DNA of 5,563 nucleotides from assembly GCA_030609785.1 (NCBI GenBank), contig JAUWTC010000206.1:1-5563 (forward strand), read 5' to 3'. The notes beneath the pieces are model-generated. The model made no database searches. It was not told where the DNA came from and saw only the letters and a program-made list of their open reading frames with translations. Positions 1 to 5,203 of this stretch are shown here, piece by piece. How positions within the stretch are numbered: the stretch's first letter is position 1; each line of letters starts with the position of its first letter. The position numbers were made by a program, and so were the translations under genes. Source of the stretch: Holophagae bacterium (GTDB taxonomy: Bacteria; Acidobacteriota; Thermoanaerobaculia; Thermoanaerobaculales; Sulfomarinibacteraceae).

Positions 1-1482
1 CACAGCGGTGACGTGTCCCTGCTTCGGGTCTATTCGGGTGACGACAATCTCCCGGCTGCCTACGATCCGGGCAACCGGCCCTACCGCCCGGCCCGCTGGA
101 CGCCGCTGGCCGGCGAGGACCTCGACGACGGCGATTTCGTGATGGTGGCGGGCTACCCCTACCGAACGACGCGGCGGTACATCGCCGAGGAGATGGCTAC
201 CGTCAGGGACCTTTACTTTCCGCAACGCTCGGTGCTCTATTCGGCATGGATTGAGATCCTTGAGGAAGCCGGTGCGGCAAGTGAAGCCTCCCGGTTGGCC
301 GTGATGAGCCGGATCAAGAGTCTGGCCAACGGCGAGAAGAACGCCCGAGGGCAGTTGGTGGGCTATGGCCGGGGGCATCTGGTTGAGAGCAAACGCGGCA
401 GGGACGAGGAGGTGCTCAGATGGGCCGCCGAGGGCCCTGAGCGGACCGAGGTCGCTGAGGCTTATCGAGGGCTGATCGCTCTGGAACTCGAAAGACGCGG
501 CACATGGAGTCGGGATTTTCTCTTGACCCAGATGCGGCGGGGCAGTCTCCCTCTGGCCAACGCCCTGGACATCGTGCGCTGGGTCAGGGAACGGCCCAAG
601 GCGGACCTCGACCGACTCGACGGATTTCAGGACCGCGACAGGGAGCGCCTTGAGGACCGGTTGAAAGTCGCGCAGAAGCGGTATCAGGCTGATGCAGATG
701 CCCTGCTGTTGGCTGACACCTTGGACCGTCTTGGGGCCCTTTCGGAGGCGCAGCGGCCTGCGCTCGGTTTCAATGGAGATTTCGAGGCGGCGGCGCGGGG
801 CATCCTCAGTAAGACCCTGATTACCGACGCAGAGGCCAGACTCGGCCTGTTGGACCTCGACGAGGTGGGCCTGAGCGCTATGAACGATCCTCTGATCAAT
901 GTGGCTCTGCTCCTTGACGATGCACGACGAGAGTCCGAAGAGGCACGGGACCGTCGTCGAGGGGCGATCTCGAAACTTCGTCCCGTCTGGCGACGCGGGA
1001 TTTCTGAGTTTCTCGGGAGGCCTTTGGACCCCGACGCCAACGGCGGGCTCCGCGTGTCCCTTGCCGAGGTGCGCGGCTATTCACCGCAGGACGCAGTGTG
1101 GATGCAGCCGCAGACTCGTCTGGCCGGCATGGTTGCCAAGAACACGGGGGAATTGCCCTTCGCCGCGCCTGAGCGTGTGCTGGAGGCGGCATCAGGTGGG
1201 CCCGAAAGCCGCTGGGCCGACGCAGACCTCGGTGATGTGCCCGTTGCCTTCCTGGCTGACGCCGATACGACCGGCGGCAACTCGGGATCGCCTGTCTTCG
1301 ACGGCTCAGGGCGGGTTGTCGGCATCAACTTTGACCGGGTCTGGGAGAACGTCGCCAATGATGCGGGCTACAACCCCGAGATAGCCCGAAACGTCAGCGT
1401 CGACATCCGGTACGTCCTGTGGCTGCTGGAGGCGACGGAGAAGGGGCGAGCCGGGTGGTTACTCAAAGAGCTGGGGTTTTGA
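1..1482 (+). CDS. S46-family dipeptidyl peptidase, DPP11-like (5' partial)
   Basis: This is the C-terminal 493 residues of an S46 serine exopeptidase, which removes dipeptides from peptide N-termini, usually in the periplasm. The frame is open from base 1 and the first residues (HSGDVSLLRVY) match the conserved family segment carrying the catalytic Asp (codon 10-12). The GTG at 13-15 is therefore an internal Val, not a start. About 220 residues, including the signal peptide and catalytic His, lie outside the window (family length is about 700-720). A DPDAN..LR segment and VRGYSPQDA follow near 1030-1090. The nucleophile motif TTGGNSGSP has its Ser at 1282-1284. Eighteen residues later, in GINFDRVWE, is an Arg (1336-1338). 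In known enzymes the S655/R673 pair marks DPP11 (Asp/Glu at P1), while DPP7 has Gly. The C-terminal SVDIRYVLWLLE is also typical. The family is very secure; the acidic specificity is inferred from one residue and its context. Confidence 0.95.
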   Translation, partial: HSGDVSLLRVYSGDDNLPAAYDPGNRPYRPARWTPLAGEDLDDGDFVMVAGYPYRTTRRYIAEEMATVRDLYFPQRSVLYSAWIEILEEAGAASEASRLAVMSRIKSLANGEKNARGQLVGYGRGHLVESKRGRDEEVLRWAAEGPERTEVAEAYRGLIALELERRGTWSRDFLLTQMRRGSLPLANALDIVRWVRERPKADLDRLDGFQDRDRERLEDRLKVAQKRYQADADALLLADTLDRLGALSEAQRPALGFNGDFEAAARGILSKTLITDAEARLGLLDLDEVGLSAMNDPLINVALLLDDARRESEEARDRRRGAISKLRPVWRRGISEFLGRPLDPDANGGLRVSLAEVRGYSPQDAVWMQPQTRLAGMVAKNTGELPFAAPERVLEAASGGPESRWADADLGDVPVAFLADADTTGGNSGSPVFDGSGRVVGINFDRVWENVANDAGYNPEIARNVSVDIRYVLWLLEATEKGRAGWLLKELGF

Positions 1483-1508
1483 CAGATCGGGGACGTTCGT
1501 AACCTCCA

Positions 1509-1523
1509 GGCCCCGAAGGGGCC
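1509..1523. repeat. GC-rich hairpin, GGCCCC-GAA-GGGGCC
   Basis: A perfect 6-bp all-GC stem with a 3-base GAA loop lies 26 bases after the peptidase stop codon. It could end or pause the upstream transcript or protect its 3' end. No T-run follows it (the next bases are CATGCAATT), so it is not a canonical intrinsic terminator. Confidence 0.5.
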
Positions 1524-1526
1524 CAT

Positions 1527-1547
1527 GCAATTCGTCCGACGAATTGC
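1527..1547. promoter_or_regulatory. 21-bp palindrome, candidate operator
   Basis: The left arm GCAATTCGTC and right arm GACGAATTGC are exact reverse complements around a single central C. Perfect 10-base arms with a 1-base centre suit a dimeric DNA-binding protein better than an RNA hairpin, although an 8-bp stem with a 5-base loop is also possible. The site spans where the -35 element would sit for the TACAAT box at 1560-1565, so a bound protein could control the HIT-dynamin operon. The symmetry is directly visible. Regulation is inferred, and no regulator is encoded beside it. Confidence 0.5.
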
Positions 1548-1559
1548 CCATTCTTGGGA

Positions 1560-1565
1560 TACAAT
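1560..1565 (+). promoter_or_regulatory. -10-like box TACAAT for the HIT gene
   Basis: TACAAT matches TATAAT at five of six positions. It ends six bases before the ATG at 1572, so transcription would start at or next to the start codon, giving a leaderless mRNA. There is no good -35 hexamer at the usual spacing, because that position lies inside the palindrome. The weak GGGAT at 1556-1560 is the only possible ribosome binding site, and it sits too far away to be convincing. Confidence 0.4.
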
Positions 1566-1571
1566 GACTCC

Positions 1572-2000
1572 ATGACAACCAAACCTGAAACTGTTTTCGA
1601 CAAGATCCTCTCCGGGGAGATTCCGTGCCACAAGGTTTACGAGGACGACCACGTTCTGGCGTTTCTCGATATCGGGCCGCTATGCCCGGGTCATCTGTTG
1701 GTCATTCCCAAGGAACGCAAGGCCTTCCTGCACGAACTCAGTGACGCGGCGGCGGCCGCGATCGGACGAGTCCTGCCTCGCCTCAGCCGGGCCGTGATGG
1801 CCGCGACTGGGGCGACGGACTACAACATCCTGCAGAACAACGGTTGCCAGGCCCACCAGATCGTGATGCACATCCATTTTCACATCATCCCTCGGTGCGG
1901 AGAGGAAGGCCTCGGCATTGGTTGGAATGTCAAGTCTCTTCCCGGTGAGACCGCCGACAGTCTGCTCAAGGCGATGCTGGCATCTCTGGCGAGCGACTGA
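1572..2000 (+). CDS. HIT-family nucleotide hydrolase (histidine triad protein)
   Basis: A complete 142-residue protein of the HINT-like branch of the histidine triad superfamily. These are cytosolic enzymes that hydrolyse or transfer nucleoside monophosphates, typically from purine nucleotide phosphoramidates or adenylylated amines. The N-terminal FDKILSGEIPCHKVYEDD and FLDIGPLCPGHLLVIPK are family hallmarks. NILQNNG leads into the triad HIHFHII at residues 100-106, with H100, H102 and H104; H102 is the expected nucleophile. Length is normal and no active-site residue is missing. I chose the ATG at 1572 over an in-frame TTG at 1554 because conservation begins just after it. The gene lies 89 bases after the peptidase and 14 bases before the dynamin gene, suggesting co-transcription with the latter. 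The natural substrate cannot be read from the sequence. Confidence 0.96.
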   Translation: MTTKPETVFDKILSGEIPCHKVYEDDHVLAFLDIGPLCPGHLLVIPKERKAFLHELSDAAAAAIGRVLPRLSRAVMAATGATDYNILQNNGCQAHQIVMHIHFHIIPRCGEEGLGIGWNVKSLPGETADSLLKAMLASLASD

Positions 2001-2014
2001 CGGCGGAATGACCT

Positions 2015-3757
2015 GTGCTTGACGGGGTTCTCTCCTCTGATCAGGTTGCGGTTCTCAAAGAGGAACGGGCCGTTCTGGCCGACATCGGTGCGGAGTTGGC
2101 CGTCCAGGAGGTTCCGGACGACGATCGTGCCGCCCTCGTGGCTTCGGTGGAGCAGCTGGACGACCTCTTTCTGGTCGTCGTCGTCGGTGAATTCAACGCC
2201 GGGAAATCATCACTCCTTAATGCCCTGGTCGGAGAGGCGGTTCTTGCGGAAGGCGTAACGCCCACAACCTCGCAGATTCACGTCATCCGATGGGGTGAGA
2301 CGGTCTCCAGGACGGAGCAGGGCGACGGCATCGAAGAGGTTCACCTGCCCCTGCCGCTGCTCCGGGAGATCACCCTGGTCGACACACCCGGGACCAATGC
2401 CCTCGAGCGCCGGCACGAGGCCTTGACCCAGGAGTACGTGCCACGGTCGGACCTCGTGCTCTTCGTCACCTCGTCCGACCGTCCGGTGTCCGAAAGCGAG
2501 CGACTGTTTCTCCAGGCGGTCAGGGAGTGGGGCAAAAAGGTTGTCGTCGTCGTCAACAAGGTGGACATTCTGCAGGATGACGCCGCCGTCGACGAGGTTC
2601 TCTCCTACGTCAGGGAGCATGGGGAGGCCATTCTCGGGGTGGCGCCCCAGGTCTTTGGTGTGTCGGCGCTCCAGGCTTTGAAGGCCCGGGTGGAAGGTGG
2701 TGATGAGACGCCGGATGTAGGGGGGCTTCAGGCCCTCGAGCTTTACCTCCGGCAGGTCCTTGACCAGAGCGAGCGGGTCCGCCTCAAACTGGAGAATCCT
2801 GTAGGTGTTGCAGAGCGTGTCATGACCCGGGCCGAATCGGCCGTCGATACAAGGCTGGACCTGATCGCCGACGACATAACAACCCTGGGTGACATCGAAA
2901 GGCAACTGGGCGTCTACGAGGACGACGTGCAGCGGGAGTTCAAACTTCGACTGGCCGACATCGATTCGGTACTCCACGGCCTGGAGTTGCGGGGAATTGA
3001 CTTCTTTGATGAACGCCTTCGCCTCAACCGCTTGCCGTCACTGTTCGACAAGGAGATGCTCCAGAGCGAGTTTGAGAAGGTCGTCGTCGGCGAGGCGCCT
3101 GCAGAGATCGAGCAGAAGGTCGAAGCCCTGATCGACTGGTTGGTCGCATCGGATCTCAACCAATGGCAGGCTGTCGTCAACCACGTCAACCGCCGCCAAT
3201 CGGTCCATGCCGACAGGGTCGTTGGCGAGGTCGGTACGCGCTTCGACTACGATCGCGCCGCCCTGTTGGGGACCCTTGGGAGGGCATCGAAAGAAAGCCT
3301 GGAGAGTTACGATCGTGCCCTGGAGGCCAGGGAGATGGCCGAGAGCGTTCAGAAGGCGGTCACCGGCACGGCCCTGGCCGAGGCGGGCGCCCTGGGGCTC
3401 GGGGCGACCGTGGCCTTGATGGCCTCATCGACAGCGGTAGACGTAACAGGGTTGGCGGCCGCCGGGTTATTGGCTGTCGTTGGTCTGTTCATCCTTCCGA
3501 TCCGCCGGCGAAAGGCCAAGGCCGATCTCCGAGAAAAGATTGAGGCCTTGCGGTCGAAGATCATGAGTGGTCTCACTCGGCAGTTCGATGCGGAGGCCGC
3601 CAAGAGCCTGAGCCGAATTCGCGAGACCATCGGACCCTACGATCGTTTCGTGCGTGCTGAGAAGGCCCAACTGGAGGGCCAGAAAGGCCGGCTGTCTGAG
3701 CTGGGTGATCGGCTGAGGGAGCTCAAGGACAGAATCGTTGCGGTGACGGAAGGCTAG
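2015..3757 (+). CDS. Bacterial dynamin-like GTPase
   Basis: A 580-residue large GTPase of the dynamin type. Such proteins bind and remodel membranes in a GTP-dependent way. All G motifs are visible: G1 GEFNAGKSS at residues 58-66, a G2 Thr within TPTT at 82-85, G3 DTPG at 123-126 and G4 NKVD at 181-184. A long charged, largely helical region follows (about 240-445). Next come two hydrophobic stretches at about 453-474 and 478-494, ending in PIRRRK, which look like a membrane-inserting hairpin equivalent to the paddle of bacterial dynamin-like proteins. The C-terminus (about 497-578) is predicted coiled coil. The start is GTG at 2015, with GGCGGA at 2002-2007 as a possible ribosome binding site; a nearby ATG at 2008 is out of frame and closes at once. 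The gene follows the HIT gene by 14 bases. Its TAG stop lies in a tandem repeat. Bacterial dynamins often occur as tandem pairs or fusions; only one is present here. The cellular role is unknown. Confidence 0.92.
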   Translation: MLDGVLSSDQVAVLKEERAVLADIGAELAVQEVPDDDRAALVASVEQLDDLFLVVVVGEFNAGKSSLLNALVGEAVLAEGVTPTTSQIHVIRWGETVSRTEQGDGIEEVHLPLPLLREITLVDTPGTNALERRHEALTQEYVPRSDLVLFVTSSDRPVSESERLFLQAVREWGKKVVVVVNKVDILQDDAAVDEVLSYVREHGEAILGVAPQVFGVSALQALKARVEGGDETPDVGGLQALELYLRQVLDQSERVRLKLENPVGVAERVMTRAESAVDTRLDLIADDITTLGDIERQLGVYEDDVQREFKLRLADIDSVLHGLELRGIDFFDERLRLNRLPSLFDKEMLQSEFEKVVVGEAPAEIEQKVEALIDWLVASDLNQWQAVVNHVNRRQSVHADRVVGEVGTRFDYDRAALLGTLGRASKESLESYDRALEAREMAESVQKAVTGTALAEAGALGLGATVALMASSTAVDVTGLAAAGLLAVVGLFILPIRRRKAKADLREKIEALRSKIMSGLTRQFDAEAAKSLSRIRETIGPYDRFVRAEKAQLEGQKGRLSELGDRLRELKDRIVAVTEG

Positions 3758-3787
3758 GAAGCTGGAAGGCTGGGACGCTGGGAGGCC
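3748..3787. repeat. Degenerate tandem 8-mer repeat (GGAAGGCT-type)
   Basis: Five consecutive units are readable: GGAAGGCT (3748-3755), GGAAGCT (3757-3763), GGAAGGCT (3764-3771), GGGACGCT (3772-3779) and GGGAGGCC (3780-3787), with one extra A at 3756. The first unit codes for the last residues of the dynamin protein, and the TAG stop is formed at the junction of the first two units. The tract is visible by eye; its function is unknown. I recall similar GGAAGCTGG-type tracts between genes of environmental bacteria. Confidence 0.7.
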
Positions 3788-3877
3788 TTGATGGTGGCCG
3801 ATTAGTCGGAAGACACGGGCAAATCCATCGCTAAGTCTTGAACTGCAAAGACCATCAAGTGTTATTTTTCCTAACTT
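3788..3877. other. Convergent intergenic spacer, no gene seen
   Basis: This stretch separates the two 8-mer tracts between the converging dynamin and DUF4388 genes. It holds only weak symmetries: CCGA-TTAG-TCGG near 3799-3810, GTCTT/AAGAC at 3835-3839 and 3848-3852, and a T-rich TATTTTT at 3863-3869. None makes a strong intrinsic terminator, and I see no coding signal. Confidence 0.5.
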
Positions 3878-3914
3878 TCTTTGCGTTTCTCTTTGCGATC
3901 TTCGCGTCTTGGCG
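3878..3914. repeat. Degenerate 8-mer repeat (TCTTNGCG / CGCNAAGA)
   Basis: Four copies of TCTTNGCG are visible: TCTTTGCG (3878-3885), TCTTTGCG (3890-3897), TCTTCGCG (3899-3906) and TCTTGGCG (3907-3914), spaced 12, 9 and 8 bases apart. On the - strand they read CGCCAAGA, CGCGAAGA, CGCAAAGA, CGCAAAGA. The tract begins 33 bases beyond the stop codon of the DUF4388 gene. From memory, AAGACGCGAAGA-type tracts recur between genes in many environmental bacterial genomes, so this is probably one member of a dispersed family. Confidence 0.7.
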
Positions 3915-3946
3915 GTTCAATCCTCTTGTGTTTGGTCCTTTTTTCT

Positions 3947-5089
3947 TCAGGGCGTGGATTTCTGAAACCGCTTGACCGAGGTGGCCTCCCGAGGTTTGAC
4001 CAGACCGCGTCGGATCAGATTGTGAAGGATCACCCGGTTGTTGAGGTCGGAATCCGGTAACTGCTTGAGGACCTCCTCGATCGTGTAGACCCCGGTGATC
4101 CGAGAAAGGACGAACCCCTCGGCGGGGTCGCAGTCCAGATTGACCAGATCATTCAGCTCAATTCCCAATTCGAGAATGTCCGATCCTTCGATTGCCTCGT
4201 CGTTCAGAGCATGCTCGATTCGACTGAACATCGACGAGGCCCAGGTGTGGACGGCTTGGTCGGTCGCATATTTCTCCAGTGCCTCGTTGACCAACTTGAG
4301 GGCGTCGAGGAAACGGCCCCGTTCCAGCCGCGCCATTACGTTGCGTTCGGTCGCTGTCCAGGGCGCCGCGATCTGATCGGACAGCGTTGCGGTTCCCCCG
4401 GACGAATGCACCTGCATCAGGCCTGATTGGACGCAGCGGTGGACCAGTTTGAGCACATCGAAAACCGAGCGCCGGTTGGACAGGGCCAGTTCCTCGATCG
4501 TGCCCCTGCCGTCCATATGCGTCACCAATGCCATGTCGGCCTCGTCCAGGTCATCCGGGAGGGCAATCAAGATGGGAACGACGGCGGTGTCGGGAACCAG
4601 GTCGATCATCTGACGCCGTTCGTCTCGCTGTCGATGACCTTCGAACAAGAACGATGTTACCGGGAGCGGAACCTCCTGGAAGACTCTGTCAGGCAGTTCG
4701 CTTTCGATGAAGCGGAAATCTCCGGAATCCCACATAATCAGGTCGTAGAGAGTCTCTTGGGTCTTGGCCGTCACGACGGCTTGCAGCTCTTCGGCGGTGA
4801 CGAATCCGCGTTCGACTGCGAGTTCGCCGAGCATCGCCGATTTCGAGTCTTGAGTCTTGATCATTGCTTCGATTTCGGCCGAAGTGCAACATCCCCATCC
4901 AACCAGGAAGTGCCCCAGGAACTCGTGGGGGTTGTCCGAGGCAACCGCGACCACGTCTCCCTGGCGGAAATAGATTTTCTTTGTGAACTCCGGCCCGTCG
5001 ATGATCAATGTCCCCGTCTTCCGCGTGGAAGCCAACCACTGGACGAGGTCTCCCAGGCCCATTGTTCTGAGGTTGCCGGCGATGGTCAA
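3947..5089 (-). CDS. DUF4388/PATAN-type protein with two winged-helix-like modules
   Basis: A 380-residue protein without a signal peptide or membrane segment. The N-terminus (about 1-65) has the DUF4388 pattern: TIAGNLRTMGLGDLVQWL, then KTGTLIIDG, then KIYFRQGDVVAVASD. A helical section (about 70-120, LGELAVERGFVTAEELQ) resembles the N-terminal domain of type II secretion/MshE ATPases, and DLIMWDSGDFRF completes the DUF4388-like part. Two similar modules follow, at about 184-226 (HMDGRGTIEEL) and 322-366 (RITGVYTIEEV), each ending in a helix and GL(M/V). A TPR-like helix pair lies at about 249-291. I chose TTG at 5087-5089 because GGGAGA (5094-5099 on this strand) is well spaced before it and the family usually begins M-x-L-x-GNL. 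A GTG at 5132-5134 would add 15 residues without a ribosome site. Related proteins occur in signalling and gliding systems, but no partner gene is present, so the role is unknown. Confidence 0.88.
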   Translation of the reverse strand: MTIAGNLRTMGLGDLVQWLASTRKTGTLIIDGPEFTKKIYFRQGDVVAVASDNPHEFLGHFLVGWGCCTSAEIEAMIKTQDSKSAMLGELAVERGFVTAEELQAVVTAKTQETLYDLIMWDSGDFRFIESELPDRVFQEVPLPVTSFLFEGHRQRDERRQMIDLVPDTAVVPILIALPDDLDEADMALVTHMDGRGTIEELALSNRRSVFDVLKLVHRCVQSGLMQVHSSGGTATLSDQIAAPWTATERNVMARLERGRFLDALKLVNEALEKYATDQAVHTWASSMFSRIEHALNDEAIEGSDILELGIELNDLVNLDCDPAEGFVLSRITGVYTIEEVLKQLPDSDLNNRVILHNLIRRGLVKPREATSVKRFQKSTP

Positions 5090-5093
5090 TGAT

Positions 5094-5099
5094 TCTCCC
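5094..5099 (-). promoter_or_regulatory. Ribosome binding site that decides the TTG start
   Basis: On the - strand this reads GGGAGA (part of AAGGGAGA), four bases before the TTG at 5089. The two upstream in-frame GTG codons (5134 and 5107) have no comparable purine-rich element. Confidence 0.6.
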
Positions 5100-5148
5100 T
5101 TGGTCACCGTAAGGTTGAGGCGAAGAAAAATCACCGCAAACCGCGCTA

Positions 5149-5178
5149 ATTCTATTACTGTACGTCATAATCTCCCAA
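5149..5178 (-). promoter_or_regulatory. Candidate sigma70-type promoter of the DUF4388 gene
   Basis: On the - strand, TTGGGA (5173-5178, four of six matches to TTGACA) and TAGAAT (5149-5154, five of six to TATAAT) are separated by 18 bases. Transcription would start near 5142, leaving a leader of about 50 bases before the TTG. The upstream GTG at 5134 would lie only about 8 bases from the 5' end, which again favours the TTG start. Confidence 0.45.
5166..5171 (+). promoter_or_regulatory. -10-like box CATAAT for pyrC
   Basis: CATAAT matches TATAAT at five of six positions and lies 32 bases before the pyrC ATG. No clear -35 element is seen 16-18 bases upstream. The box lies inside the spacer of the opposing DUF4388 promoter, so the two promoters would overlap back to back. 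Confidence 0.3.
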
Positions 5179-5189
5179 TCGGGGGACCC

Positions 5190-5197
5190 GGGGGGGG
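5190..5197 (+). promoter_or_regulatory. G8 tract acting as pyrC ribosome binding site
   Basis: A run of eight G begins after CCC and ends six bases before the ATG at 5204. It is the only purine-rich element at ribosome-binding distance, but it lacks the A of a canonical GGAGG. With GGGGG at 5181-5185 it could also pair with the CCC at 5174-5176 or 5187-5189. Confidence 0.4.
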
Positions 5198-5203
5198 TTG
5201 AAT

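Noticed and set aside
13..15. GTG as the start codon of the peptidase
   Set aside because: The frame is open from base 1 and residues before the GTG (HSGD) belong to the conserved catalytic Asp motif, so the gene is truncated by the window edge.
899..1384. Open frame of 161 codons in another + frame within the peptidase gene
   Set aside because: It overlaps the conserved catalytic Ser region of the S46 frame and its translation looks like low-information Pro/Arg/Ser-rich shadow sequence.
2210..2977. Long open frame of 255 codons on the - strand opposite the dynamin gene
   Set aside because: It lies across the GTPase G motifs, which fix the coding strand. Its translation has no recognisable domain, and long antisense frames are expected in G+C-rich genes.
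3835..3869. Intrinsic terminator between the convergent genes
   Set aside because: The only stems are 5 bp (GTCTT/AAGAC or CTTGA/TCAAG) with long loops, and the T-run is displaced from the GTCTT/AAGAC stem. This is too weak to call.
3878..3914. CRISPR array
   Set aside because: The units are only 8 bases with gaps of 0-4 bases, and no cas gene is present. It is a short tandem repeat.
4427..5092. Open frame of 221 codons on the + strand opposite the DUF4388 gene
   Set aside because: The - strand frame has clear family motifs and a ribosome site. The + frame shows none and is a composition shadow.
4689..5168. Open frame of 159 codons on the - strand overlapping the start of the DUF4388 gene
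   Set aside because: It is shifted in frame over the conserved DUF4388 N-terminus and has an Arg/Pro-rich composition without motifs. It does not look like a frameshifted part of the same gene.
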